DNA of 64,000 nt from Parvibaculum sp041688015 (GCA_041688015.1 JBDNIY010000017.1:248001-312000), one strand, 5' to 3'. Positions 9,143 to 18,314 are shown, counted from the stretch's first letter. Made by a program: numbers and translations. Notes: generated by a model not told the origin, from the sequence alone.

Positions 9143-9613
9143 ATGAGCCTTCGGACCACCATATCGCTGTTGCGGCGCCATGACCTCTTTGCACGGCTTG
9201 AGCCTGCGCGCCTCGAAGTCATTGCCTTTACCGCCGAACGCTCGAGTTTCGAGCCGGGGGAAATGATGTTTGAGGAAGGCGAGGAAGCCTATGAGGCGCT
9301 GCTTGTGCTTGAAGGGCAAGCCGTGATGTCGGCAGGTGAAGGGCCTGACGCGCCGGTTGACGTTGGGGACCTGCTGGGTGAGAGGGTTCTTTTGCAAGAG
9401 GGGTTTCGCCGTGCGACGGTGCGCGCGGTCAGTCGGGTTGAGACATTGAACATCAGCCGCTATTTGTTTCAGCGGTTGATGCAGGAATTTCCCGAAATGG
9501 CGGGCACTGTGGCGCAGGCGCTGGCGCATCGGCTTAACGTCACGGGCCGTGAAATGACGCAGCTTGCGGCCGGGCTGGCGACGACGAAGAAAACCGATCA
9601 AGGGGTGAAATGA
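9143..9613 (+). CDS. Cyclic nucleotide-binding domain protein
   Basis: About 156 residues from the ATG at 9143 (MSLRTTISLLRRHDLF); the frame is open further upstream. Residues 8-120 resemble the Crp-type cNMP-binding beta-roll: the helix LLRRHDLFARLEPARLEVI, then FEPGEMMFEEGE and a VDVGDLLGERVLL segment that stands where the phosphate-binding cassette (GE-x-x-L) lies. There is no C-terminal helix-turn-helix, so this is a stand-alone sensor and not a Crp/Fnr regulator. The arginine of the classical cAMP cassette is replaced, so ligand binding is uncertain. The thioesterase gene starts 4 bp after its stop, so the two are surely co-transcribed. Confidence 0.8.
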   Translation: MSLRTTISLLRRHDLFARLEPARLEVIAFTAERSSFEPGEMMFEEGEEAYEALLVLEGQAVMSAGEGPDAPVDVGDLLGERVLLQEGFRRATVRAVSRVETLNISRYLFQRLMQEFPEMAGTVAQALAHRLNVTGREMTQLAAGLATTKKTDQGVK

Positions 9614-9617
9614 GGTT

Positions 9618-10094
9618 ATGAGTGAGAGTGAAGCGCCCAAGGCGGTACCTGAGGGAAACTGGCCGCCGAATATTCAGGCCGTCTTCAAGCGGATGGCCCC
9701 TGCCAGTCGCTATTTGGGGCTTGAGATCATTGCTGCTGATGCAGCGGCGCGCAGCGTGGAAGTGGCGTTCAATGCAGGGCCTGAGCTCTGCAACATGTGG
9801 GGTGGCATTCAGGGCGGTATGGTCGCTGCCATGCTCGACGATGTGATGGCGTTGGCCGTGGGGCTTGATCTGGAATGGGGTCAGATCAGCCCGACGCTCG
9901 AACTCAAAGTATCGATGCTGGCACCGGCGCGGCCGGGCCGGATTACAGGGCGCGGCCGCGTCATCAAGCGTGGCAAGTCGGTGGGGTTTATCGAAGGCGA
10001 GTTGCTGGACGCCGACGGCACGCTGCTGGCGGCAGCCAGTTCAACGGCGACATTCGTGACGCTGAAGCGCAAGGAAAAGCCCGTCAGCGCGTGA
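9618..10094 (+). CDS. PaaI-family hotdog thioesterase
   Basis: A 158-residue PaaI/YdiI-type acyl-CoA thioesterase. The family core is seen as NMWGGIQGGMVAAMLDDVMALAVG (about residues 55-78), with the Asn and Gly-Gly that shape the active site and Asp at the catalytic helix, followed by the antiparallel strands TLELKVSMLAPARPG and GRGRVIKRGKSVGFIEGEL. It probably removes CoA from aryl or medium-chain acyl thioesters. It forms a tight two-gene unit with the cNMP-binding protein upstream (4-bp gap), which suggests ligand-linked control of a thioesterase; that link is an inference. Confidence 0.88.
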   Translation: MSESEAPKAVPEGNWPPNIQAVFKRMAPASRYLGLEIIAADAAARSVEVAFNAGPELCNMWGGIQGGMVAAMLDDVMALAVGLDLEWGQISPTLELKVSMLAPARPGRITGRGRVIKRGKSVGFIEGELLDADGTLLAAASSTATFVTLKRKEKPVSA

Positions 10095-10120
10095 CGGGCA
10101 CGCGACCGCTGTATGAACTA

Positions 10121-10744
10121 TCAGGCATAGGCATTTTCAGCGAAATAGTGACGCGCTTTAGCTGAGAGATGGGTTTCGAACAACGCGAAATGATGGCGGA
10201 TGCCAGCGTTGAGGGCCATGCGGTCGAGTTTCATGACCTGGCGTGTCTCGCGCAGAAAGCTCGGCCAATAGCGGATCACCATCCAGACATTGTCAGCAAG
10301 TGGCGCAATTTCGTCGTCAGGCATGGTGAGGTGGCCTGCCTCGACCATGTGACGAAACATTTTTTGGAGCATGGCCGTCGTCTGCTCATAGACGCGAAGG
10401 ACCTTGCCTTCAAATTCGGCATCGGTACGGCCAAACTCAGCCTGATCGCGATAGAGAAATTGATACTCCCAGACTTCCTCAAAGACGCGCCGGTTGAACT
10501 GGGTATAGGCGTCGAGCACGGTCTGGGGCGTTGACTTGATGGCGAGCCGACTGTCGATCAGGCGAATAAGCGCAAGCTGATGGGTTTTGACCAGATCCTT
10601 CTTGGTACGAAAATGGTACCAGAGGTTGCCCTCGGAAATGCCCACCTCCTGGGAAATGCGCGCTGTGGTGACCGTGTCATAGCCGTTCTCGTTGAACAGG
10701 CGCAGACTGGCGATAAGGATGCGGTCCTTGGTCTTGGAAGCCAT
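10121..10744 (-). CDS. TetR-family transcriptional regulator
   Basis: A 207-residue TetR regulator. The start at 10744 (MASKTKDRILIASLRLF) gives a canonical N-terminal helix-turn-helix: LFNENGYDTVTTARISQEVGISEGNLWYHFRTKKDLV (residues about 13-48), with the YHF-x-x-K signature. The C-terminal ligand domain is divergent, as usual. The convergent thioesterase gene ends 26 bp away. The regulated genes are not known; a thioesterase or lipid-related role is possible from context. A small inverted repeat lies 29 bp upstream of the start codon and may be its own operator. Confidence 0.9.
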   Translation of the reverse strand: MASKTKDRILIASLRLFNENGYDTVTTARISQEVGISEGNLWYHFRTKKDLVKTHQLALIRLIDSRLAIKSTPQTVLDAYTQFNRRVFEEVWEYQFLYRDQAEFGRTDAEFEGKVLRVYEQTTAMLQKMFRHMVEAGHLTMPDDEIAPLADNVWMVIRYWPSFLRETRQVMKLDRMALNAGIRHHFALFETHLSAKARHYFAENAYA

Positions 10745-10772
10745 AAGCCGGGTCGTTTCTCTCAACTGACAT

Positions 10773-10787
10773 TGAGGCCAAACCTCA
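10773..10787. promoter_or_regulatory. Small inverted repeat upstream of TetR gene
   Basis: TGAGG-CCAAA-CCTCA, 5-bp arms, is located about 30 bp upstream of the TetR start at 10744. TetR regulators often bind such short dyads at their own promoters. The arms are short, so this may be chance. Confidence 0.3.
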
Positions 10788-11011
10788 TTCAAAGGTCGGC
10801 TTTTCGTCGCGTTCCTGCCGGTTTCCGGCGAGGCGATGGTCAGGGGAGAGTGGGCTCTTGCCGATATAGGGTCAATACCCTAGATTTGGTTTGTTGCCCA
10901 TCGTGAGAAACTGCGGATGAGCCTCTTTCAAACCGCAGGCAAGGGCGTTGAGGAAACTTGAAAGTGAGCGGGTCACGGCGGTGCTGTGCCCCCCCTGAGC
11001 CCACCCCCGGC

Positions 11012-11827
11012 TCAAAGTGCCAAGGTGACGATCACAGGCGCGTGGTCGGATGCCCGCTCCCATCCCCTCGCTTCTTTTAGAACCTTCATGGATTTGGCTG
11101 CCGCCTTGAGCGCAGGCGTCACCCAGACATGATCGAGGCGACGGCCCTTGTTGGCGCCTTCCCAATCCTTGGCGCGGTAGCTCCACCACGAATAGAGTTT
11201 CTCGTCGGCGGGCACAAACTGGCGCATGACATCGACCCAGTCATGCGACGCAATGATCTCATTCATCAACTCCACCTCGATGGGTGTGTGGCTGACGATT
11301 TTGAGAAGTTTTTTGTGGTCCCAGACGTCATGCTTAAGGGGCGCGACATTGAGATCGCCAACGAGCACCATGCGCGCTTCGGCCTTTTTCTTGTGGCTTT
11401 TGTACCAGTCGGCCATCTCGCGCATGAAAGCGAGCTTGTGAGCGAACTTCTCGTTGATCACCGGATCGGGCTCGTCGCCGCCTGCGGGCACATAGAAATT
11501 GTGGACCGTCAAACCGTCGGGAATATCGAGATCGACGGAGACGTGGCGCGCGTCACCCATGTTGCAAAATTCGCGCTTGTTGGTTTTCGCAAATGGAATG
11601 CGGCTGGCAATGGCGACGCCGTGATAGCCCTTCTGGCCGTTGATGGCCACATGCTCATAGCCTGCTTTTTGAAACTCCTTCAGCGGAAAGGCGTCATTGA
11701 TACACTTGATCTCTTGAAGGCAGAGTACGTCGAGGCTCTCATTTTTCAGCAAATTTTTGACGTGTTCAATCCGTAGACGGACGGAATTAATATTCCAAGT
11801 GGCGAGTTTCACATTCCGTTTGGGCAT
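11012..11827 (-). CDS. xthA: Exodeoxyribonuclease III
   Basis: A 271-residue exonuclease III (AP endonuclease family 1), which cuts at abasic sites and degrades 3' ends in base-excision repair. Family motifs are present: LATWNINSVRLR at the N-terminus, LCLQEIK with the metal-binding Glu (about residue 41), the GDLNVAP stretch with catalytic Asp/Asn, and the C-terminal SDHAPVIVTL motif with the catalytic His. Length is normal. The xthA gene and the following 11855-12472 gene are close and on the same strand, an association also found in related genomes. Confidence 0.95.
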   Translation of the reverse strand: MPKRNVKLATWNINSVRLRIEHVKNLLKNESLDVLCLQEIKCINDAFPLKEFQKAGYEHVAINGQKGYHGVAIASRIPFAKTNKREFCNMGDARHVSVDLDIPDGLTVHNFYVPAGGDEPDPVINEKFAHKLAFMREMADWYKSHKKKAEARMVLVGDLNVAPLKHDVWDHKKLLKIVSHTPIEVELMNEIIASHDWVDVMRQFVPADEKLYSWWSYRAKDWEGANKGRRLDHVWVTPALKAAAKSMKVLKEARGWERASDHAPVIVTLAL

Positions 11828-11854
11828 AAGAGTTCTCTCGGTGGAAAGCGGGGA

Positions 11855-12472
11855 TCAGAAAAGGTTGAAGCTCATGCCGGCAAGACCGATGGGCCAACGC
11901 CCATGGGTGAAAAGCGCGAACTTGCAATGAAAAGGGTGGTCAGGTTCTGCTTCGGCGATGACAGCGAGAACGGCATTATGTGCGGCTTGGATGGCGGCAC
12001 CAGCGGCTGCGTCCATCAGGGCTTCATCGTTGATTTCTGAAAAAGCGGCCGCCTCGCGCACCGCAGAACCGATGCCTTTGCCAAGGAGGGCGGAAACATG
12101 CGTCAACGCGATGGTGAGGCCATTTTCGGATAGACGCTCCAAGGCTTCGGTCGCAAGGCCCGCGCGTAGGCTTTCTTCGATTTCCCATTGGTCGGTGTCA
12201 AAGTCGAGACCGCTGGCAGCATCGAGCGCGTCTTCCCACTGGGTAATGCGGGCCACTTCGGCATCAGGAAAGCCGAGACTGTCGAGATAGGCGCGCGCCA
12301 GAGCTTTGACCTCGCGGTCGAGCGGGCGACCTAGATTGGCAAACCACGGCATCTGCATGGCTTCTTCTGCGAAGGCGCGGACGCCACGCAGAAGGGGGAT
12401 CTCTTCTTCTAGCTCATCAAGATCTTCGTCGCTTAACACGATCTGATCTGGGTCTTCGTCATCATTGTGCAT
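11855..12472 (-). CDS. Conserved hypothetical protein, acidic N-terminus
   Basis: A 205-residue protein starting at the ATG at 12472 (MHNDDEDPDQIVLSDEDLDELEEE). The first 30 residues are strongly acidic. The rest is predicted helical and contains WFANLGRPLDREVKALARAYLDSLGFPDAEVARI, then a C-terminal segment with His and Phe residues (DHPFHCKFALFTHGRWPIGL). I do not recognise a characterised family; similar proteins are found beside xthA in other alphaproteobacteria as far as I recall, without known function. It lies 27 bp upstream of the xthA start in transcription order, so the two are likely one unit. Confidence 0.65.
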   Translation of the reverse strand: MHNDDEDPDQIVLSDEDLDELEEEIPLLRGVRAFAEEAMQMPWFANLGRPLDREVKALARAYLDSLGFPDAEVARITQWEDALDAASGLDFDTDQWEIEESLRAGLATEALERLSENGLTIALTHVSALLGKGIGSAVREAAAFSEINDEALMDAAAGAAIQAAHNAVLAVIAEAEPDHPFHCKFALFTHGRWPIGLAGMSFNLF

Positions 12473-12535
12473 GGGGATGCTTATACGCGGGGAAAGCAGT
12501 TGGGTGCGCGGAAATCTTTGGCGGATGATGTGGCC

Positions 12536-12599
12536 CTGCAAAAGCCAGCGCCCCGCCATTGTTGCATCTTGACGCGGCGCTGCAAAAGCCAGCGCCCCG
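12536..12599. repeat. 20-bp direct repeat pair
   Basis: The unit CTGCAAAAGCCAGCGCCCCG occurs at 12536-12555 and again at 12580-12599, with 24 bases between. The sequence is GC-rich and non-coding. It may be a remnant of a dispersed extragenic element or slippage product. Confidence 0.7.
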
Positions 12600-12873
12600 T
12601 CGGGGGGGACGACGGGGCGTGACCGCGCTTTTGCGCTGGCATCGGGAGGGGACTTCCGACGCCCTTTAAGGTTTGAACACCGGCGAACGAGCGGGGGGCA
12701 GATCGTTCTGTCGGCTTTACGCGCTCAAGCCTCATACAAGAGAGATAGTCGTCTGCGAGCCGGGGTTCAATGGGTGAGCGTTAGGATATTTGGTAGGGAT
12801 CAAGGGTCGCTGATTCGTCTTGATACTTCATATATATCAATGGCTTATGAGCCGAATAGTGCCCCGAGGGTTC

Positions 12874-12916
12874 AACAGACCTGCCATTAATATGTAGTAA
12901 TATTGGCAGGTCTGTT
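12874..12916. terminator. Stem-loop downstream of the spuC-like gene
   Basis: AACAGACCTGCCA (12874-12886) pairs perfectly with TGGCAGGTCTGTT (12904-12916). It lies 18 bp past the stop codon of the aminotransferase gene on the minus strand, so it may stabilise or end that transcript. There is no T-run on the minus-strand exit side, so it is not a classical rho-independent terminator. Confidence 0.45.
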
Positions 12917-12933
12917 AAGGTTTTAGGGGCCGA

Positions 12934-14316
12934 TCAGAGGACGCCGAGATCCTTGGCGGCGAGGTCGATGCAGGTCTTGGCGAGGCCGAAAAGCTCATCC
13001 ATTTCGCTCTCGGTGATGACCAGTGGTGGACTCAGAACCATGGTGTCGCCAATGGCGCGCATAATGAGCCCATTGGCAAAGCAATGAACGCGGCAGCGAT
13101 AGCCAACATTCATGCTTTCGTCGAAACGCTCGCGGGTCTTCTTGTTTTTCACAAGCTCGATCGCCCCCAGAAGACCAACGCCGCGTGTTTCGCCAACCAA
13201 GGGGTGGTCTGACAATTCGGCCAGTTTCTTTTGGAAGTAAGCGCCGGTGGCCCCGCCGACCTTCTCGACGAGTTTTTCCTTCTGCATTACTTCAAGATTG
13301 GCGAGCGCTACGGCGGTGGCGACCGGGTGGCCGGAATAGGTAAAGCCGTGTGACCATTCTTCGGGCGAGTTGAACAGCACTTCACCGATCTTGAAGCCTA
13401 GGCCGACGGCGGCGATGGGCTGATAGCCTGACGACAGACCCTTGGCCATGTTGATCATGTCAGGTTCGATGCCGAATGTGTCAGAGCCAAACCACTTGCC
13501 GGTGCGCCCGAAGCCGCAGATCACTTCATCGATGTGAAGCAGGATGTCGTATTTCTGGCAGATACGATTGATCTCGCCCCAATAGGTGGCAGGCGGAATG
13601 ATCAGACCACCGGCCCCTTGTATGGGTTCGGCGACAAAGGCGGCGACATTGTCGGCACCGAGTTCGAGAATTTTGTCTTCCAGTGCGCGCGCTGTCTTGA
13701 GGCCGAAATCGTCCGGCGTCATGTCGCCGCCATCGCCATACCAATAGGGACAGGCGATATGGACAAAGCCCGGCAGCGGCAGGTCGGCCTGAGGGTGCAT
13801 GGAGGTGAGGCCAGACAGCGAGGCTGCCGCCATGGTGACGCCGTGATAGGCCTTCTCGCGCGCGATGATGATTTTCTTCTTGGGCTGCTTTTTCAGATTC
13901 CAATAGTAGCGGATGATCTTGACCGCACTGTCATTGCCTTCCGAGCCTGAATTGGCAAAGAAGAAACGTTCAATGCCTTTGGGTGTCACTTCGGCGAGTT
14001 TTTGCGACAGCTCGGCGGCGTAAGGGTGCGTCGTTTGAAAAAACGTGTTGTAGAAGGGCAATTCCTGCAAGGCCTTGTAGCCTGCTTCTGCCAACTCCTC
14101 GCGGCCATAGCCCACCTGTACACACCACAGGCCTGCCATGCCGTCGATCAGGCGGTGGCCTTCGGAATCATAAATGTAAACGCCCTTGGCTTTGGTGATG
14201 ACGCGAGCGCCGATGTCGGCGAGTTCTTTGTGATTGGTGAAGGGATGAAGATGATGGGCGGCATCCATCTCCTGCCAGCGTTTCGTCTGATTTGATTTGG
14301 CCGGTGCTTGTGACAT
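12934..14316 (-). CDS. spuC: Class III aminotransferase, putrescine/polyamine:pyruvate type
   Basis: A 460-residue PLP-dependent omega-aminotransferase. It shows the class III features: GLWCVQVGYGREEL near the N-terminus, NSGSEGNDSA (PLP phosphate binding), IDEVICGFGRTG with the cofactor-binding Asp, and the lysine in MAKGLSSGYQP (about residue 291). Its closest recognised type is SpuC, which moves the amino group of putrescine or another diamine to pyruvate. It shares the strand and cluster with a glutamylpolyamine synthetase and a PuuD-like hydrolase, which supports polyamine catabolism. A decayed gene now separates it from those two. Confidence 0.85.
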   Translation of the reverse strand: MSQAPAKSNQTKRWQEMDAAHHLHPFTNHKELADIGARVITKAKGVYIYDSEGHRLIDGMAGLWCVQVGYGREELAEAGYKALQELPFYNTFFQTTHPYAAELSQKLAEVTPKGIERFFFANSGSEGNDSAVKIIRYYWNLKKQPKKKIIIAREKAYHGVTMAAASLSGLTSMHPQADLPLPGFVHIACPYWYGDGGDMTPDDFGLKTARALEDKILELGADNVAAFVAEPIQGAGGLIIPPATYWGEINRICQKYDILLHIDEVICGFGRTGKWFGSDTFGIEPDMINMAKGLSSGYQPIAAVGLGFKIGEVLFNSPEEWSHGFTYSGHPVATAVALANLEVMQKEKLVEKVGGATGAYFQKKLAELSDHPLVGETRGVGLLGAIELVKNKKTRERFDESMNVGYRCRVHCFANGLIMRAIGDTMVLSPPLVITESEMDELFGLAKTCIDLAAKDLGVL

Positions 14317-14499
14317 GCGAGGTCTCCGTGCGTCCGAGTGAAATTCAATGCGGAACTTGCGCGACGTGTTGAGTCGCGCCGACAGGCCTCTAGGGGTTGT
14401 AGCCGATGCGAGCGCAGAGGATCAGAAGCTCATGCTTCAGCAACTGGGCGATATGGGGTGCGAGATCGAACATGGGGTTGATGCTAGCCAAGTGTGGTC

Positions 14500-15985
14500 T
14501 CAGTGGCCACAGGATTGTCGTTGGGCCTTTGCAAGCTCGGCCAGCACGACGTCGCAATGGGTCACTTGTTCGAGTGCCTTGATCGACAGGTATAGGTCAC
14601 GGCATGTTTGCGCCGATTTTTGCGCCACGCCATAGGCCTTCGCAGCCATCTTCTTATTGGCATCAAATTGGAAAAGGACAGCCCGGATCGCTGCTTTTCC
14701 TGACCTTTCTGCCGCCTCTTGCGCTCCTTCGAAAGCTGCAGCATTGGCGTATTCGGCAAGGAACAGCACCATTGCTGACCGGGCTGTTCCCTCCGTGTCG
14801 TCTATTTCGCGATAGAGCTCGGCGGCCTTTGTCAGTTGGTCGTGTTTTGAAAGGGGCGAATCTGCGCGTGTGAAACTTTCAATTCCGACCAAGTGGCGTG
14901 CTCGTGCCTCAAGCGGTATTGATTTTGCCCAGAGCGTTTTCAGCCTTTGCGGCGGCTTCAAAATCTTTTCGCTTAAGGGCTTTTGCTTCTGCCTGCCGCG
15001 CTATGGCTTCTGGACCACCGCGATCGCCAAATTCCAGGTTCTGTTCAATCTGATCTGCCATACTCGTCGATAGTCGCAGATAGTTAATTTCTGTCAGATA
15101 GGCGTGAGCCTGGGCAAAGTCTCGCGCTGCCTGATCGAACTGGCCACTATGTTTATGCAATCCGCCGCGGTAATAGAGAGCCATGCTGGCGCTCTTTTTA
15201 TTTCCAATATGTTTTGCCAGAGCGACCCATTGGTCGATGTTTGCCAACATAGCCTTTCGCTTTGCGAGATCATCAAATGCACGATCAAAATGGCTAATGG
15301 TAAACTGCACTTTTGTCTGGATCACTCCCATCTCCCGATCCGCTATTAACGGATCGAGTGTCGCTATTGGAAGCAACTTATTCAGGAAGTCTTGCAGTGA
15401 TGCTGATTGGGCGGGCCGTAGATATCCGATTGCCGACAGAATGTGATCCATGTTGCTGAGAAGTTTGAAATCCTTTGCTGCCACAATTCTGTGCGTTGCC
15501 TCTACACAATAGTGGACGGCATCATCATAGAGATCGGAGTCGGCGGTGTTTTTTTGCGTTCAACATAGTCGGCGAGCAAAACGCAGAGCTTGAATTCTGA
15601 CAGAGCTTCGTCCGTTGGCGTTTCCGCTCTTGTGAAGATTTCATAAGCATATCCAATGCCCATTTTTGCACCACCAAGTACGAAGGGGGATCGGTCCACA
15701 GCTTTTTGGAGATCATCAGTTGGCTGCCGCCTTGCCTGTTTGTCTAGTTAGCGAAGTTGTTTCTCCGCTTTTCCAATTCATCAACTTTATCTTGGAGAGC
15801 TTTGGAATATTGGTCGCGTTGACTGGACTGCTCAGGATGAGTGATCCGGCTAGGCTGTCGAGGTGTCTATCGCGCGCGGACTCGGAAAATTTTGCATCTG
15901 CCCACGTCGGTTGGCACATGGACAAAAAGAAAACCGCGAGCGCCAGCAAGGTGGGCCGCTGAAATCTATGATGAAACCAGTTCAA
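14500..15985 (-). pseudogene. Decayed exported helical-repeat protein gene
   Basis: Four consecutive minus-strand frames make sense only if read as one gene with three frame changes. The N-terminus (from 15985) is a clear signal peptide (RPTLLALAVFFLSMCQPTWADA). Joins are seen near 15725 (KAAA into TDDLQKAVDRSPF), near 15552 at a run of seven T on the plus strand (VERKKT into DSDLYDDAVHYCVEATH), and near 14935 (AENALGKI into PLEARARHLVG). The joined protein would be about 490 residues, mostly amphipathic helices with TPR-like spacing (for example YYRGGLHKHSGQFDQAARDFAQAHAYL). Function unknown. It looks less GC-rich than its neighbours and sits inside the polyamine cluster, which suggests a late insertion that then decayed. 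Confidence 0.75.
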
Positions 15986-16050
15986 TAGACGCTCCCCAAA
16001 AAGTTGGGGGCGAACCCAATATTCATCAGTTTATGTGAGCGACCTGTCTT

Positions 16051-17442
16051 TCACACATTCAGTAAGAGATGCTCGCGCTCCCAGGCCGAGATGACCTGCT
16101 GATAGGCGTCGTGTTCGACGTTTTTGACATCGAGATAAACGGACACAAAATCGGCGCCTAATATTTCCTTCAATTCGGTGGCGGTGCGCAGATTGTCCAG
16201 CGCGTCGAGAAGATGACGCGGTAGGGCGTGGCGCTTGCTCTCATAGGCATTGCCCTTCATCTCCTTGGTGGGGACAAGGCCGTTGATCATGCCGATATAG
16301 CCACACGCCAATGAGGCGGCAAAGGCGAGATAAGGATTGCAGTCTGCGCCCGGTACGCGGTTTTCGATACGGCGGGCGGCACGTTTGGATTCGGGCACAC
16401 GCAAGCCAACGGTGCGGTTTTCGTGGCCCCAATGGGTGTTGATGGGGGCGGCGAGGTCGCGCACGATGCGGCGATAGGAATTGACGTTGGGGGCAATGAT
16501 CGCCATGGCGTTGCCCAGATGTTTTTGCAGGCCTGCGATATAGGACAGGAAGAGTTTGGTGTCGCGGCCCTGTTTGGTCGAGAACAGATTGTCGCCGGTA
16601 TTCACATCGACCAGTGATTGGTGAATATGCATGGCGCTGCCTGGCTCGCCTTCATAGGGCTTGGCCATGAAGGTGGCATAGACGCCGTGTTTCATCGCTG
16701 CCTGACGCATCGTCCGTTTAAAGAGGAAGGCCTGATCGGCCACCTCAAGCGGATCGCCGTGGTCGAAATTGATCTCGACCTGAGCTGCCCCTGATTCATG
16801 GATTAGCGTGTCGATGTCAAGATCTTGGGCCTCGCAGAAATCATACATGTCTTCAAAGATCGGATCGAACTCGTTGACCGCATCGATGCCATAGGATTGG
16901 CGCGCGTTTTCGCGCCGCCCATTGATGCCGATTGGCGGCTGCAGGGGATAGTCGGGGTCGATGTTCTTGTCGGCGAGGAAAAACTCAACTTCCGGCGCGA
17001 CCACGGGCTGCCAGCCTTTTTCCTCGTAAAGAGCGAGCACACGGCGCAAGACGTTGCGCGGCGCGATCTGGACGGGGCTGCCGTCACGATAGTTGGCGTG
17101 GCAGATGATCTGGGCGGTGGGTTCGTCATACCAGGGCACGATGCGCACGGTGGAGGGATCGGGGTCGAGAACAAAATCGGGTTCGGTATCGGGGAGAACA
17201 TCGCTGTCGATAAAGTCGCCCGTCACGGTTTGGCCGAAAATCGACTCCGGCATCCGAAGGGTACGTTCATTGAGGCCGGTGATGAATTTTCGTGTGGGCA
17301 CGATCTTGCCGCGGGCGATACCAGCCATATCCGTGATCATCACTTCGACTTCGGTGATGTGGTGATCTTTCAGCCATTTGACCAGATCGTCTTTGTTTTT
17401 AACCTGGCCGCTTTTGCTCTTGTTCTCATTGTTGCCCGTCAT
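16051..17442 (-). CDS. puuA: Glutamine synthetase-family gamma-glutamylpolyamine synthetase
   Basis: A 463-residue member of the glutamine synthetase family, PuuA/SpuB type. It ligates glutamate to putrescine or other polyamines with ATP, the first step of the gamma-glutamylated route. Seen are the N-terminal ITDMAGIARGKIVPTRKF, the metal-binding EVEFFL, AAQVEINFDHGDPLEVADQ, and the GSAMHIHQSL metal/His segment. The C-terminal ATP/Glu region reads RRIENRVPGADCNPYLAFAA with the family Arg residues. The neighbouring aminotransferase and PuuD-like hydrolase support polyamine use over glutamine synthesis. The PuuD-like gene lies upstream on the same strand, 56 bp away. Confidence 0.87.
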   Translation of the reverse strand: MTGNNENKSKSGQVKNKDDLVKWLKDHHITEVEVMITDMAGIARGKIVPTRKFITGLNERTLRMPESIFGQTVTGDFIDSDVLPDTEPDFVLDPDPSTVRIVPWYDEPTAQIICHANYRDGSPVQIAPRNVLRRVLALYEEKGWQPVVAPEVEFFLADKNIDPDYPLQPPIGINGRRENARQSYGIDAVNEFDPIFEDMYDFCEAQDLDIDTLIHESGAAQVEINFDHGDPLEVADQAFLFKRTMRQAAMKHGVYATFMAKPYEGEPGSAMHIHQSLVDVNTGDNLFSTKQGRDTKLFLSYIAGLQKHLGNAMAIIAPNVNSYRRIVRDLAAPINTHWGHENRTVGLRVPESKRAARRIENRVPGADCNPYLAFAASLACGYIGMINGLVPTKEMKGNAYESKRHALPRHLLDALDNLRTATELKEILGADFVSVYLDVKNVEHDAYQQVISAWEREHLLLNV

Positions 17443-17498
17443 GGGGCACCATCTCTTTGTTCAGATGCGGGGGAGGCCCACACGGGTTGTTGTGCGCG

Positions 17499-18314
17499 TC
17501 ATTGCACAGGGAGCAAGGCGGCTTCACGCACCGCATCGCCAAAGGCCCGGTAGAGTTTTTGAGAGACCGGGTTCTCCCAGTATTTCCATTCTGGATGCCA
17601 TTGGACCCCAAAGGCAAATCCTTGGGCATCCTTGATGCTGGCGGCTTCAACCGTGCCGTCGGCGGCGCGGCCTTCGATGGTGAAACGGGTAGCGGGCCGC
17701 GCGATGCCCTGACCATGGAGCGAATTGACGCGAATGGTTGGTGCGCCGATCAGCTTTTCAAAATAGCCGCCCGGTGTGAGCGTTACGTCATGGGCGGCGG
17801 CATATTGTGCCTCTAGCAGCGCCTCTTTGTCTTCGCGATGGTCAAAACGCGGCGCAAAGTCCGGTTCGCCGGGCATTTCGTGGATATGCTGATGCAGGCT
17901 GCCGCCAAAGGCGACATTTAGCTCCTGAAAACCACGACAGACACAAAAGAGCGGCACGGCACGCTCAACGCAGGCGCGGATGAGATCAAGCGTTAGGGCG
18001 TCGCGCTGTTCGTCCAGCAGGGTGCCGTCGCGCGGGATCGGGCCATCATAATGTCTTGGATGGACGTTGGAATGCGATCCGGGCAGGAAAATGCCGTCGC
18101 AAAGCTCCAAGATTTCGTCGATTTCGGCCTGAACGTCAAAAAGGCCTGCCTCTGCGGCAAAGCGGGGCACTGGCAGCAGGATAGGTTTGGCGTCTGCCCC
18201 GCCTTCGACGGCAGCGATGTATTTTTCGCCGACAGCATGAAAGGGATGGGGTCCCAACATCTTGACGTCGCAGGGCACACCGACCACGGGTCGTTTGAGT
18301 GACTTATGTTTCAT
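17499..18314 (-). CDS. puuD: Gamma-glutamyl-gamma-aminobutyrate hydrolase family (PuuD-like)
   Basis: A 271-residue class I glutamine amidotransferase-like hydrolase (peptidase C26). PuuD splits gamma-glutamyl-GABA to glutamate and GABA in the Puu pathway. The nucleophile is Cys126 in PLFCVCRGFQELNVA, and the His-Glu pair is in GVQWHPEW near the C-terminus. The N-terminus starts MKHKSLKRPVVGVPCDVKML at 18314; a longer ATG at 18353 adds 13 residues. It is first in a likely operon with the puuA-like gene (56 bp). The promoter should lie in 18315-18399. Confidence 0.88.
   Translation of the reverse strand: MKHKSLKRPVVGVPCDVKMLGPHPFHAVGEKYIAAVEGGADAKPILLPVPRFAAEAGLFDVQAEIDEILELCDGIFLPGSHSNVHPRHYDGPIPRDGTLLDEQRDALTLDLIRACVERAVPLFCVCRGFQELNVAFGGSLHQHIHEMPGEPDFAPRFDHREDKEALLEAQYAAAHDVTLTPGGYFEKLIGAPTIRVNSLHGQGIARPATRFTIEGRAADGTVEAASIKDAQGFAFGVQWHPEWKYWENPVSQKLYRAFGDAVREAALLPVQ

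Larger units (their letters stand above)
12473..12933. other. Intergenic region with direct repeat and stem-loop
   Basis: No gene is supported. It contains a 20-bp direct repeat (12536-12555 and 12580-12599) and a 13-bp perfect inverted repeat (12874-12886 with 12904-12916, AT-rich 17-base loop). The spurious open frame through 12481-12735 shows no family resemblance. Confidence 0.6.

Noticed and set aside
8588..9640. 350-residue version of the hotdog thioesterase
   Set aside because: The upstream 200 residues overlap the divergent cNMP-binding gene and have no family similarity; the ATG at 9040 gives normal length.
14348..14635. Plus-strand open frame of 95 residues
   Set aside because: Antisense to the end of the decayed gene and upstream of spuC; no homology signs.
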